From Candidatus Enterococcus murrayae (lineage in GTDB: Bacteria > Bacillota > Bacilli > Lactobacillales > Enterococcaceae): DNA of 64,000 nucleotides. The stretch lies in the NCBI RefSeq assembly GCF_017315985.1, contig NZ_JAFLVR010000027.1, positions 1-64,000 of the forward strand. The letters run 5' to 3'. Positions 43,326 to 56,666 of this stretch are shown here, piece after piece. The position numbers were made by a program, and so were the translations under genes. Under the pieces are notes generated by a model that worked only from the letters and a program-made list of their open reading frames with translations, was not told where the DNA came from and searched no databases. Position 1 is the first letter of the stretch; each line of letters opens with the position of its first letter.

Positions 43326-43373
43326 AAACAAAGCCTCTGCTTTCAACAAATGGAAGCAGAGGCTTCGTTTTTA
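43326..43373. terminator. Bidirectional terminator
   Basis: AAAACAAAGCCTCTGCTTTC pairs with GAAGCAGAGGCTTCGTTTT with small mismatches, between convergent genes. Confidence 0.8.
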
Positions 43374-44105
43374 TTTTCGCTCGACATTTTCTAAATATTT
43401 CCGACACCGTAAATAGCTTGCCAAAACATCTTGCGGCACGTCGACATGTGGAATAAATCCTGTTCCCATCGGTCCATAGCCTTTTTCATCATCGTTTAGA
43501 CGGCGAATTTCACCAATGACCAGAGACAAGAAATATTCTGGTTCCCACCAAGTATCCATCTCTGAATTTTTAAAATGGGGCCGCGTGTCAAACGCAATTA
43601 ATTTTGGCTGCTCGAAGAAGAGCGGCTGAATCGCGGACAGAGGTAAGTGCCATTCTTTACTAAAAGTGACGTGGGCACGTTTTTGTACCAGCGGATCCTG
43701 AACTAGCCAAAAATTCGTTGGCGCATTCTGAGAAAAAAGCTCGTATGAGAAGCGGGCATTTTCACCAGTATTTGTTGACTTCTTTTCTAATAGCAAGCTG
43801 AGCTCACGAGAACAGTAGTGGAGAAATATTTCCTGTGTAATCTCTGCTTCGGAAAGCTGCTCCCATTCTGTTCGAACGAGTTTTGGATAAAACTTTTTGC
43901 AATTTGCGATTAGCGGGATGGTCCCATGACCAATTCCGCCGACAAAAAGGACGCGTTGAATAGCAGGTTCTGCTTCACAAAATTGCGCAGCAGAAACGAT
44001 CAAATGAGGCAGGCTGTTGCCAGCTATTATTAATGTGTCAGAGTGAAAATCAGGATTTTTTGGAATCGTCGTTAGATAGTTAACGAGTGTTGTGAAATCA
44101 GACAT
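43371..44105 (-). CDS. YdcF/DUF218-family protein
   Basis: About 244-aa cytoplasmic protein. The fold is a DUF218 Rossmann-like domain: DTLIIAGNSLPHLIVSAAQF (strand, loop and helix 1), RVLFVGGIGHGTI, then ARFSYELFSQNAP with the family N-A-R pattern (ENARFS), and LVQDPLVQKR. YdcF-like members bind nucleotide-like ligands; the activity is not established. ATG 44105 is chosen because AAGGAG sits 7 nt upstream; a longer frame begins 20 codons earlier without a site. Confidence 0.8.
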   Translation of the reverse strand: MSDFTTLVNYLTTIPKNPDFHSDTLIIAGNSLPHLIVSAAQFCEAEPAIQRVLFVGGIGHGTIPLIANCKKFYPKLVRTEWEQLSEAEITQEIFLHYCSRELSLLLEKKSTNTGENARFSYELFSQNAPTNFWLVQDPLVQKRAHVTFSKEWHLPLSAIQPLFFEQPKLIAFDTRPHFKNSEMDTWWEPEYFLSLVIGEIRRLNDDEKGYGPMGTGFIPHVDVPQDVLASYLRCRKYLENVERK

Positions 44106-44168
44106 AGTTGTCTCCTTAAATTTTAGTTGAAATTGTACCCTATATAATAGTAGCAAAATTTTCAACAG

Positions 44169-44199
44169 AAAAAAACTGTCAGTAAAAATACCGACAGTA
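44169..44199 (-). terminator. Terminator of the 86-aa gene
   Basis: On the minus strand ACTGTCGG pairs with TGACAGT across a short loop and ends in seven T. Confidence 0.7.
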
Positions 44200-44204
44200 G
44201 CAGG

Positions 44205-44465
44205 CTAAAATAAATAGCGAATAAAAAAGAAAATACACAAGGCAAAGAGGATAACTGATAATGTTAACCAGCTTTTCTGCTTGATCCAAAGGAATTTTCC
44301 GTAACAAAAAGCAGCGGCCGCACCAGTAAAGAGACTGAACAGATCCATTACTTCGCGATGATCCACTACGCGTGCGAGCATCAAGATGCTGAAAAGAATC
44401 AAACTAAATATACCAGCGGTGGCTAGTGCCAAATCAGTGCTGGTCTGTTTTCTTTCGTTTTCCAT
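44205..44465 (-). CDS. Small three-helix membrane protein
   Basis: 86 aa with three hydrophobic helices (about 13-31, 41-57, 65-83) and a polar N-terminus (MENERKQTSTDLA). GGAGGGG is placed 5-6 nt before the ATG. Unknown function. Confidence 0.7.
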   Translation of the reverse strand: MENERKQTSTDLALATAGIFSLILFSILMLARVVDHREVMDLFSLFTGAAAAFCYGKFLWIKQKSWLTLSVILFALCIFFFIRYLF

Positions 44466-44760
44466 GCGTTCCCCTCCAGTCGATAAGATTAACAGCCTAA
44501 GCTAATTTTGAAGTTAATTCTGAGTTAAAAATCGGTTCGATTCTCGTGGAATTAAGGTCCAAATGAGGTGAAATCGAAGCGATGTCACGTACATTGTTGT
44601 TTTTATTATAAATGAATCCGATTACAATGTCACGCATATACGAACATCTCAATTCATAAAATAGTTATTTTTTAAAACAGAGCCGGAAATGACTCTGCTT
44701 TTTGGTATAAATCACTGATTATTAGTGTATACTGGATGGGTGAAAGCTGTCAGTTACAAC

Positions 44761-44792
44761 CCAAAGGGCACTGCAAATGGAATGCTCTTTGG
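44761..44792 (+). promoter_or_regulatory. Leader hairpin upstream of the phosphatase
   Basis: CCAAAGGGCA pairs with TGCTCTTTGG (one mismatch) around a 12-nt loop; a TATACT -10-like box lies at 44728-44733, so the hairpin would be in the 5' untranslated region. No T-run follows, so it is not a terminator. The rest of the 44466-44841 gap shows nothing clear. Confidence 0.35.
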
Positions 44793-44841
44793 CGAACGCA
44801 CTTTTAACTAATGAACCTAACAATACACGAGGAGTGAGAGT

Positions 44842-45456
44842 GTGACTCAATTTTATTTTGTTCGACATGGAAAAACTGAAATCAATGCAGAAGGACGTTT
44901 CAATGGTGGAACTGTTGATTCTCCTTTGATTCCATCAGGAGTAGAGGCGACCAAAAGGATGGCCCAACACTTAAAGACTGTCTCTTTTGACGTAGCGTTG
45001 TCTTCGCCGCAAATGCGGGCGCAAACGACGGCTAACATTATTTTGGCGGAAAATGCGGCACCTCCGGAATTGACTGTCGTTGAAGATTTACGAGAAATGC
45101 GGCTGGGGGATTGGGACGGTCAAAAGATTGATCAGATTACGGCGGCATATCCTGAAGATCTAAAGAATTATCGGACGCGGCCAGACCTATTTGCCGCAGA
45201 AAAATTTCATGCAGAATCCTACCCTAGTTTGATTGCCCGAAGTACGAAGGTAATCGAAGAGACGGCTAAGCTGTATCCAAGTGAGAAAATTTTGGTGGTT
45301 AGCCATGGGATTTTATTGATGGCCTTATTAAATACGTTGAATGGTGTCCCGTTAGCGAAAATTCGTGAGAGTGGCATCGTGGATAATTCCAGCTTGACGA
45401 TTTTGACGTATTCCAAAGGGCAGACACTCATTGAAGCGTGGGGCCAAACCTTTTAA
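44842..45456 (+). CDS. Histidine phosphatase (phosphoglycerate-mutase-like) family protein
   Basis: 204-aa cytoplasmic enzyme. The catalytic RHG motif is at FVRHGKTEINAEGRFNG (H9), a second motif is LSSPQMRAQTTA with the Arg, the acid is in EMRLGDWDG and the second His lies in VVSHGILLMALL. It removes phosphate from small metabolites or proteins; the substrate is unknown. GTG start at 44842 with GAGGAGTGAG upstream. Monocistronic. Confidence 0.9.
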   Translation: MTQFYFVRHGKTEINAEGRFNGGTVDSPLIPSGVEATKRMAQHLKTVSFDVALSSPQMRAQTTANIILAENAAPPELTVVEDLREMRLGDWDGQKIDQITAAYPEDLKNYRTRPDLFAAEKFHAESYPSLIARSTKVIEETAKLYPSEKILVVSHGILLMALLNTLNGVPLAKIRESGIVDNSSLTILTYSKGQTLIEAWGQTF

Positions 45457-45911
45457 GAGGAAAACGAACAAATAATGATAAAAGTATCATCGGATCAGCG
45501 AAAAGTAAAAGATTAAAAATCAAATTCCACGCTTATCACTTGTTTTTTCATATTTTCAAAAAGAACTAGTTAATTCTGGATGCTGTTTTTGATAAAAAGT
45601 CTATATAATCATTTTGGTTATTTGTAGACTTTTTTGTTGTGTGTAAAATAATAAATATTAGAACTAAGTAACCAAGGGTTCTTCAAAGGATTCGCTTAAT
45701 TTCTTCTTATAAGTGATTGAATAAAAGATAAACTCTCGCTGAAACGGCAGTATTAATTAGATGGAAATGGCCGTAAGTTATAAATGACTTTTAAAAGACT
45801 TCTTAGTGTTTTTTGCTTTCGTGTTTTTTTATGACGGATCAAGCAGCGGATGAAAGAAATAAAAAAACAGTGATTTTTCTGATAGTAAGACTTTCAAAAA
45901 AAATAAGAACG
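45457..45911. other. AT-rich gap with one loose hairpin, no gene seen
   Basis: AAAAAGTCTA (about 45595-45604) can pair with TAGACTTTTT (about 45626-45635) around a 20-nt loop, possibly a terminator. Nothing else resembles a gene, promoter or conserved site. Confidence 0.4.
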
Positions 45912-45950
45912 AAAAAAGCCCTTTGATTTTTAGTTCAAAGGGCTCTTATT
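45912..45950 (-). terminator. Terminator of the GyrI-like gene
   Basis: AAGAGCCCTTTGAA (minus strand) pairs with TTCAAAGGGCTTTTTT around a short loop. Confidence 0.8.
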
Positions 45951-45970
45951 CAATTTTAATATTGAGGTAA

Positions 45971-46465
45971 CTATTCTGTAAACAGATTTTTTCGCTTTAA
46001 TCGATAAGTCAGCTCGATCATGGTTTCTTGATCCTCTAATGGTACGGAGGCATCTGTCAAAAAATACTCGTAGCTGCGAAAGGTGAAGATTCCATTGTCT
46101 TGTTTGATGGCATCAATCAACTCCTTGTAGGAATCGGTCAAATCATCGTAATCACCGACGTAGAGAGTTCTAACCGCCTGATAACTAGGCAAAACATAGC
46201 TTTGGAATTTTTCTGTCGAAGGAATTTCCTTATTAATGGGAAAGCCGATCTCAACCGCTAAAAGCTCATCTTTAGGCTGCCCCGACTCATCCAGATTCAA
46301 GTATGAAATAAATGGCGTCCCTACAAGCTCAGCGCCGTTTTTTTGTATATATTCTAACAAATCTACAAAAGAGGTTCCGATGTAATTTGGTATGTGCTCA
46401 TGTGAAATATGAGTAGACATCGAAACGATCGTTTGTGCCGGCTTAGTAATCTTCTCAATTTGCAT
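45971..46465 (-). CDS. GyrI-like / AraC effector-binding-domain protein
   Basis: About 164-aa stand-alone small-molecule-binding domain (SHS2/GyrI-like fold) without HTH. Typical pattern: TIVSMSTHISHEHIPNYIG near the start, DELLAVEIGFPI, SYQAVRTLYVGDYDDL and a C-terminal EDQETMIELTYRLKR with the conserved Glu of the binding pocket. Such proteins bind hydrophobic or cationic drugs, or modulate partner proteins. ATG 46465 has GGGGG about 6 nt upstream; an ATG two codons earlier also exists. Confidence 0.8.
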   Translation of the reverse strand: MQIEKITKPAQTIVSMSTHISHEHIPNYIGTSFVDLLEYIQKNGAELVGTPFISYLNLDESGQPKDELLAVEIGFPINKEIPSTEKFQSYVLPSYQAVRTLYVGDYDDLTDSYKELIDAIKQDNGIFTFRSYEYFLTDASVPLEDQETMIELTYRLKRKNLFTE

Positions 46466-46533
46466 AGTCATCCCCCGTTTCCTAAACTCCTACGCTGATT
46501 GTAACAAGGAATGAAATCGAATACAAATACCAG

Positions 46534-47499
46534 CTATTTTTCCTGTGGCGCGAATCCCAAAACCTGGCCGTGTTGATTCAAATAATTAAAGAAGATAGGA
46601 AATAGGTCGACATCGGCCTTGTTTAGTCGTTCTTTCGCCTCAAGCCGTTTCCAGGTTTTAACAGAAACCCCTTTTTCCAGTCTTTTTTTCGCCTGCTGAA
46701 AGGAGGGCTCACGTTGATAGATTACTCGATTCAGCAGTTCCCCTTTGGCATAGAGGTAGCAATAATAAGCACCATTCTCGGGTAAAATACCGACAAAGGT
46801 TTGGTTTTGCATGATCTGGATCAGCTGCTTATTCCGCCGTAAAAAGCGCTGGACGGTTAAATAATTATTCCACCATTGGGAGGAGGCTTCGAAATCATGC
46901 CGCTCACTGGCAGCCTGAACCCGCTGATCGATCCTTGTCAGCAGAGCAGTCGATTTTCCTAAAAGTGTCTCTTTGATTTCTTCAATTCGCAAATCAAACT
47001 CTTCTTCTGGAGAGAGCTCGTCATAGCTTTTCACGATGCCAGCTACATATTTCAAGGGGCCGTCTAAGCGGTAGGTGCTATTGATGATTTGTTTCAGCTC
47101 TTGGATTTTGCTTTCCTTAAAGAAAGGACCGATCACTAAACCTTCCTCAGACCATTCGCTCAGGACTCTCAAATAGGGTGCTTTACTCAAAAATTGAAAG
47201 TAGCCGTAGCTTTCGTAATGATTCATCATTCGATTATATCTTGGACGAATTTGATGAATGACATGGCATTCTAATAAGAGAGCATCAAATTCCGTATCCG
47301 TCAGCTCATAATCAAAGTCGTCGATCCAACGAACCATCTCTAGAACTTTCCGTGAATGTTGCTTGTTTTGAATAAAATAGGAGCCGACCCGCTGCTTCAA
47401 ATTTTTTGCCTTGCCAACATAGATAATCTCGCCACGGCTGTTTTTCATTTTGTAGATACCAGGAGTTTTTGGCAAATTCTTGAGTTTGTCTTTTAGCAT
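46534..47499 (-). CDS. UvrC-like GIY-YIG nuclease without the C-terminal nuclease half
   Basis: About 321 aa. The GIY-YIG domain is at the start (PGIYKMKNSRGEIIYVGKAK, then KQRVGSYF with catalytic Arg, and DTEFDALLLE with the metal Glu followed by IRPRYN). A UVR-like helical region is near RVQAASERHDFEASSQWW. The RNase-H-like endonuclease and HhH domains of UvrC are absent, as in the Cho family, so it can only make the 3' incision type cut. ATG 47499 follows GAGGTG; a longer frame begins 7 codons earlier. Likely an accessory DNA-repair nuclease. Confidence 0.82.
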   Translation of the reverse strand: MLKDKLKNLPKTPGIYKMKNSRGEIIYVGKAKNLKQRVGSYFIQNKQHSRKVLEMVRWIDDFDYELTDTEFDALLLECHVIHQIRPRYNRMMNHYESYGYFQFLSKAPYLRVLSEWSEEGLVIGPFFKESKIQELKQIINSTYRLDGPLKYVAGIVKSYDELSPEEEFDLRIEEIKETLLGKSTALLTRIDQRVQAASERHDFEASSQWWNNYLTVQRFLRRNKQLIQIMQNQTFVGILPENGAYYCYLYAKGELLNRVIYQREPSFQQAKKRLEKGVSVKTWKRLEAKERLNKADVDLFPIFFNYLNQHGQVLGFAPQEK

Positions 47500-47668
47500 A
47501 TTTTCACCTCGATTGTTCAAAGTAACAAAAAAGATTTTTAAAAAGTTTTTAAAAGTGCGATTCCAGAATCAATTTTTTTAGGATTTTGAAATTAATTGAA
47601 AAATAGGTGTTTTTGGTCTAAAATCTGAAAAAATAATCTAAAATATCAAAAAACACGGGTTCTGAGCA

Positions 47669-47697
47669 ATGACCAACCATTTCTATTGTGTTATAAT
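47669..47697 (+). promoter_or_regulatory. Promoter of the wall-hydrolase gene
   Basis: -10 TATAAT (47692-47697) with a -35-like ATGACC (47669-47674) at 17 bp spacing, about 45 bp before the ATG at 47745. Confidence 0.6.
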
Positions 47698-47744
47698 TAA
47701 TTACGTTAAGAAAGCAATGAGAGAGAGAAATGGAGAGATGTTAA

Positions 47745-49304
47745 ATGTCAAATAAAGTTTTAACCCGACGTGAACTGCGTCAACAAAAACGGCAGAAGAC
47801 CACTAATTATCGCTACCTTAAAAAAGGGTCTGCTGTAGTAGGTACAGCGTTAGTAACGGTTTCGGTAGCAGCACCATTACTAAACACACATGAAGTAGAA
47901 GCTGTTGAAGGCAAAACGACTGCAACCACGTCAAATGTTGATAAAAAAGCTTTTATCAATGAAATTTCAAATGAAATCAAGCCATTGGCCGAAAAACATG
48001 ATCTTTATTCTTCGATTATGATCGCACAAGCCATCATTGAAAGTGATTGGGGACAAAACGCTTATGCGCAAGCACCTTATTACAATCTGTTTGGTTTAGA
48101 AGGTCAATATCAAGGCAAGTCTGCGATGTTAGACAAGAAGAACACAGAAACCGGTCAATCTGAGAAAAAAGAATTAAAGCAATATGGATCTTATAAGGAA
48201 GCAATCCAAGACTATATTGAAATCATCAAGACTACTTCTCGTGACGGCAATGAAAATTACTTTAGCGGAACTTGGCGCAGTAATGCAAAAGACTATCAAA
48301 CAGCTGCGGCAGCATTAGAAGGACGCTTCAATAATGATCAAAGCTATGTTCAAAAATTAGTTTCAACAATTCAAGAACATGATTTAACTAGCTATGATGC
48401 TACTGAACCAGTGACACCGCCAGTAGCACAGCCTGCTGTTGCGACACCAGAACAACCAACAGAGTATACGGTTCAATCTGGCGACACGGTTCATTCTATC
48501 ACGAATCAATTTGGAATTGGCGTGCAAGAGTTCACGGATTGGAACAGTATTACTGACAATAACATCTATGCTGGACAAAATGTGGTTGTTGGCAATGGTA
48601 CAACAGATGAGAACACGGCGCCAGCTGCTCAAGCAGCACCAGTGACACCTGTTGCAGCGACAACTCCGACTGTAGATCAATCAGTTGTTAATACTACACC
48701 AACACCAGAAGTAACGCCAGTAGCAGAAACACCGGCAGTTACTCCAGAAGCTCCACAAAATGAGCCAACAGCACCAGTTGTTCAGGAAGAAGAGGCACCC
48801 GCTCAGCAAGAGCAAGAGACTCAAACGCCGGCTCCAGAAACACCTGTAACAACGCCGGAAACACAACCTGAACAAACACAGCAAGAACAGACTCAACAAC
48901 AAGAACAACAACAGCAGCAAACAGCTCCTGAGCAAACGACTGAAGCTTCTCGTGGAGAACAAGTCGTTAATGAAGCGGAAAAATATATCGGCACACCATA
49001 TGTATGGGGTGGAAAAGATACTAGCGGATTTGACTGCTCTGGCTTGACTCAATATGTTTACAAGCAAGTAACAGGTAAGGATATCGGTGTTTGGACAGTA
49101 GCACAGGAATCATCTGGTACGCAAATCGATGTGAGCCAAGCGCAGCAAGGCGATCTCCTATTCTGGGGTGACCAAGGCTCGACTTATCATGTTGCGATTT
49201 CTGCAGGAGGCGACCAATATATTCACGCACCGCAACCAGGTGAAAACGTGAAATACGGTTCAACTCAATATTACACACCAGACTTTGGTGTTCGCGTATA
49301 CTAA
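47745..49304 (+). CDS. Secreted wall hydrolase: glucosaminidase-like, LysM and NlpC/P60 domains
   Basis: 519-aa peptidoglycan hydrolase. Signal region 1-53 with the R/K-rich head (TRRELRQQKRQK) and cleavage near EVEA; glucosaminidase-like domain about 65-210 (HDLYSSIMIAQAIIESDWGQ with catalytic Glu); LysM about 243-290 (YTVQSGDTVHSITNQFGIG); a Q/P/E/T-rich linker about 300-405; NlpC/P60 domain about 408-519 with catalytic Cys in FDCSGLTQYVY, His in YHVAISAG and the third polar residue in YIHAPQPG. It splits muropeptides and probably helps daughter-cell separation. Ends with a strong terminator. Confidence 0.93.
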   Translation: MSNKVLTRRELRQQKRQKTTNYRYLKKGSAVVGTALVTVSVAAPLLNTHEVEAVEGKTTATTSNVDKKAFINEISNEIKPLAEKHDLYSSIMIAQAIIESDWGQNAYAQAPYYNLFGLEGQYQGKSAMLDKKNTETGQSEKKELKQYGSYKEAIQDYIEIIKTTSRDGNENYFSGTWRSNAKDYQTAAAALEGRFNNDQSYVQKLVSTIQEHDLTSYDATEPVTPPVAQPAVATPEQPTEYTVQSGDTVHSITNQFGIGVQEFTDWNSITDNNIYAGQNVVVGNGTTDENTAPAAQAAPVTPVAATTPTVDQSVVNTTPTPEVTPVAETPAVTPEAPQNEPTAPVVQEEEAPAQQEQETQTPAPETPVTTPETQPEQTQQEQTQQQEQQQQQTAPEQTTEASRGEQVVNEAEKYIGTPYVWGGKDTSGFDCSGLTQYVYKQVTGKDIGVWTVAQESSGTQIDVSQAQQGDLLFWGDQGSTYHVAISAGGDQYIHAPQPGENVKYGSTQYYTPDFGVRVY

Positions 49305-49318
49305 AAGTAATCTAAATA

Positions 49319-49369
49319 TAATACCCAAGCAGACATAAACAATCATTTGTCTGCTTGGGTATTTTTTGT
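49319..49369 (+). terminator. Terminator after the wall-hydrolase gene
   Basis: AATACCCAAGCAGACA pairs with TGTCTGCTTGGGTATT around a short loop, followed by TTTTTT. Confidence 0.85.
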
Positions 49370-49500
49370 ATTTCACTTGATCATCCAAGGGTGCTCAGCA
49401 AAAAACTAGCTACTAATAAATTTCATAGTAACATTGCTAATCAGAGTAATGGTTGTTATACTGTGGCTAATTTAAAGCAGAGGATCGGAGGGGAACTGAA

Positions 49501-49884
49501 ATGTATGAACCAAAATTGGAAAAGGAAATCCGTTGTCCTTTAGAATATGGTCTCAATATTTTTGGCGGTAAATGGAAATCACGGATCATTTGTGTGTTGG
49601 CCGAAAAAAAGGTGCTGCGTTATAATACCCTGAAAAAAGAGATGACTGATATTACAGATGCTGTCTTGGCAGCGACGTTGAAGGATCTGCTGTCAAATGA
49701 TATCATTCAACGCAAACAGTACAATGAAATTCCTCCTAGAGTAGAGTATTCGCTAGCTGAAAAGGGCGAGTCGGTGGTTCCGATTCTTCAGCATATTTGC
49801 GAATGGTCGGGGGCCTATCATAAGGTTGATAATGAAAAAGCTTTGATGCAATGTCAAAAATGTGATTACCATCAGGTTATTTAG
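49501..49884 (+). CDS. HxlR-family transcriptional regulator
   Basis: 127-aa winged helix. The conserved N-terminal Cys in KEIRCPLEYGLNIFGGKWKS (C12) is the typical redox or aldehyde-sensing residue of HxlR/YodB proteins; the recognition helix reads LAATLKDLLSNDIIQRKQYN and the wing PPRVEYSLAEKG. The C-terminal end has a C-x2-C pair (CQKCDYH) that may bind metal. GGAGGGG precedes the ATG. The convergent neighbour is an ABM-fold protein, which could be a functional partner. Confidence 0.9.
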   Translation: MYEPKLEKEIRCPLEYGLNIFGGKWKSRIICVLAEKKVLRYNTLKKEMTDITDAVLAATLKDLLSNDIIQRKQYNEIPPRVEYSLAEKGESVVPILQHICEWSGAYHKVDNEKALMQCQKCDYHQVI

Positions 49885-49905
49885 CTCTAAAATAATGAGC
49901 AGATA

Positions 49906-49957
49906 AAAACGCTCGTCCGTTTTTCTGAATTCAGAAAAGCAGACGAGCGTTTTTTAT
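49906..49957. terminator. Bidirectional terminator
   Basis: AAAAACGCTCGTC pairs with GACGAGCGTTTTT, with a second inner pairing GTTTTTCTG/CAGAAAAGC around AATT. Confidence 0.85.
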
Positions 49958-49969
49958 TTGCATGATTGT

Positions 49970-50260
49970 TTAAGCTACTGTGTAGATTTTGATTTCTGGA
50001 TCTTTGAACCATAGTGGTTGCAAGCCAGTTACAACATCTTTAGTAAATAGGTCTGTTTCTAAGTATGCCTGAGCATTTTCAGGACTGTCAAATCCATGCA
50101 AAACTTGTACGTCTTCATCTCTTACAAGTAAATCTTTAGTAAGAGCGCCATTGATTTCTTTCAAAAACGGGTCACGATAGTCGGTGAAGACCTTCGCTGC
50201 AGCAGGACGATTTTTTTCTTCAATGTAAAGAGTGATTTCTAAATAAGCTTTTACTGACAT
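49970..50260 (-). CDS. Antibiotic-biosynthesis-monooxygenase (ABM) fold protein
   Basis: 96-aa dimeric alpha+beta barrel protein. The stand-alone ABM fold is shown by the strand VKAYLEITLYIEEKNRPAAA, LLVRDEDVQVLHGFDS, AQAYLETDLFTKDVVTGLQP and a C-terminal EIKIYTV strand. Members oxidise quinols or small aromatic compounds, or bind heme. AGGAGG lies upstream of the ATG. Convergent with the HxlR gene, which often regulates such detoxifying genes. Confidence 0.85.
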   Translation of the reverse strand: MSVKAYLEITLYIEEKNRPAAAKVFTDYRDPFLKEINGALTKDLLVRDEDVQVLHGFDSPENAQAYLETDLFTKDVVTGLQPLWFKDPEIKIYTVA

Positions 50261-50401
50261 GATAGTTCCTCCTAGATAGCATTATTGTCACCCTCGCGCT
50301 AAGGTAAACTCAGATTATCAGAGATACTTTCAGGAGTAAATAATCTAACAAATTGATAAGTCACTAATTTTTTTCATAGTTTTAGTAAATACGAGCAGGA
50401 A

Positions 50402-51301
50402 CTAATCATCTGTCATTCGTTTTCTTTTTTCATCAATGATGTCTGAGGTTGAGGTTCGGTTCGACTCCACCATATCTGCAACCGCTAATTTATAATTCAA
50501 ATTTTTTTGATAATGCAGCGAGAAAAAGCAGCCATATAGAACATCTAATAAATAGCAAATCGACGCATTCACTGCAAAGTTAGCAATCTTTGAATACAGC
50601 TTTTCACGAGTGGATATTCGCAGCTGGATATTGGCGAGTTTGCCAAGCGAGCTTTCTCCGATACTAGTAATAGAGATAATAGGAACATGGTTCAGGTATA
50701 AAATCTCAGCGAGCTTGATAACAGAGTTGGTCTCTCCGCTGTAGGAAATCACGATCGCGCAAGAATCTTTGCGTAAATTAGAGGCCGCAAATAGCTGTTC
50801 TCCCTCAGTGGTACAAATCGAGACCTTCTTTTTAATTCGCGACATTTTGAGTTGAAAATCCTGTGCGATCAGAAGGTTGCCGCTAGTTGCGAAAATATAA
50901 ATATCCTCCGTCTTTTCCAACAGTTTGACCGCTCGATACAGATTGGTTTGATCAATCAGGTGGTTTGTATCCTGAACCGCCTCGTTGTTCAGATGCATCA
51001 GCTTGCTTGCAATAGATGAAAAATCATCTCTATCAGTAAAGGGAAAGTTTGCATCGACATCCTTGAAATGCTCATTCAAATAGCTGACCTCATCTAAATA
51101 TGCGTCGCGAAAGTCATTCCAGCCAGAAAAATTCAATTTTTTAGCGATTCGAATCAGCGTTGAAGGAGCGGTATGATTTTTCGCTGCAATTTCTTTGATC
51201 GTTTGCTTCTTGATTCGAACCTTTTCCTCTAGCATATAATTAATGACGGTCTTCTCAGAATTTGAGAAAGGAAAAGTTTCCATTTTTTCGTGTAATAGCA
51301 T
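50402..51301 (-). CDS. RpiR/MurR-family transcriptional regulator
   Basis: 299-aa regulator with an N-terminal HTH_6 domain (1-77; AAKNHTAPSTLIRIAKKLNFSG) and a C-terminal SIS sugar-phosphate-binding domain (about 120-255; IYIFATSGNLLIA and CAIVISYSGETNSVIKLAE, with the classical S-x-S-G-x-T pattern). GAGGGG precedes the ATG at the divergent boundary with the PTS permease gene, the likely target. Confidence 0.92.
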   Translation of the reverse strand: MLLHEKMETFPFSNSEKTVINYMLEEKVRIKKQTIKEIAAKNHTAPSTLIRIAKKLNFSGWNDFRDAYLDEVSYLNEHFKDVDANFPFTDRDDFSSIASKLMHLNNEAVQDTNHLIDQTNLYRAVKLLEKTEDIYIFATSGNLLIAQDFQLKMSRIKKKVSICTTEGEQLFAASNLRKDSCAIVISYSGETNSVIKLAEILYLNHVPIISITSIGESSLGKLANIQLRISTREKLYSKIANFAVNASICYLLDVLYGCFFSLHYQKNLNYKLAVADMVESNRTSTSDIIDEKRKRMTDD

Positions 51302-51427
51302 AGAATCCCCTCATTTTTTTTAGGTTAATTCTAGTTTAACAAGAGGACTTCACACTGTCCAAGTATATTTTTTTTCATGAGTTGAAACGAAATTCGCAAA
51401 AAATGCAGGGAAACACCTAAAAAAAGG

Positions 51428-51444
51428 AAATCGCGTTACGATTT
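51428..51444. promoter_or_regulatory. Candidate operator between the RpiR and EIIBCA genes
   Basis: AAATCG-CGTTA-CGATTT has perfect 6-bp arms around a 5-bp spacer. It lies in the divergent intergenic region, about 115 bp upstream of the permease start. Assignment to RpiR is inferred. Confidence 0.4.
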
Positions 51445-51541
51445 AAAGGGATTCGATTGTATTCTATCGGTTTCAATCTAAAATGAAGGTACCAAGAGGA
51501 AATGAAAGCACTGAGATTTAAATGAGATTTCCTTTTAGTAA

Positions 51542-54839
<3,298 letters not shown>

Positions 54840-54844
54840 AAAAG

Positions 54845-54888
54845 GAACCTGCGGCTATGAACCATGGAAACTATAGCCGCAGGTTTTT
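54845..54888 (+). terminator. Terminator after the first phospho-beta-glucosidase
   Basis: AACCTGCGGCTAT pairs with ATAGCCGCAGGTT around a roughly 14-nt loop, then TTTTG. Confidence 0.85.
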
Positions 54889-54927
54889 GTTTATGAGGTC
54901 ACACAAATCTTTTTTGAACAGATATAA

Positions 54928-54956
54928 TTGCACGAAAACGCTTTTATTGTTACAAT
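54928..54956 (+). promoter_or_regulatory. Promoter with cre site in the spacer
   Basis: -35 TTGCAC (54928-54933), 17-bp spacer, -10 TACAAT (54951-54956). The spacer contains GAAAACGCTTTT, a close match to a CcpA cre site, predicting glucose repression of the second phospho-beta-glucosidase. Confidence 0.7.
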
Positions 54957-54964
54957 TATGAACG

Positions 54965-55036
54965 AAGGATAGTGACTGGTAGAGCAGGCTAAACCTTAAT
55001 AAGATGTAATGTCTTATTTTGGTTTGGCCTTTTTTG
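54965..55036 (+). promoter_or_regulatory. RAT-terminator antitermination leader (LicT/BglG type)
   Basis: AAGGATAGTGACTGG followed by AGAGCAGGCTAAACCT (54965-54996) fits the ribonucleic antiterminator consensus, GGAT...ACTG...GCAGGC-AAACC, recognised by BglG/LicT proteins. It overlaps the 5' arm of a terminator (AGGCTAAACC, AATAAGA with TCTTATT, GGTTTGGCCT, then TTTTTT, about 54986-55036). So transcription should continue only when the phosphorylation-controlled antiterminator is active. No LicT-type gene is present in the window. About 155 nt of leader follow before the start codon. Confidence 0.8.
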
Positions 55037-55120
55037 TTAGTCCAATTTTTTACAGATTATTGAAATGTGAGAGTGTAGTGGAAGTTGAAATCTGCTCATC
55101 GAAACATGTCGCTTAGTTGA

Positions 55121-56629
<1,509 letters not shown>

Positions 56630-56666
56630 GTCTAGCAAGTAAAAAAGACAAAGGACCTTTCTGATT

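Noticed and set aside
48700-48960. Repetitive CAA/GAA-rich DNA as a CRISPR or tandem repeat
   Set aside because: It encodes the Gln/Pro/Glu/Thr linker of the wall hydrolase; no regular repeat-spacer pattern.
48681-49067. Cys/Leu-rich minus-strand ORF inside the wall-hydrolase gene
   Set aside because: Antisense shadow of the Q/P/E/T-rich linker codons.
51505-51520. TGAAAGCACTGAGA upstream of the EIIBCA gene as a cre site
   Set aside because: Lacks the invariant central CG.
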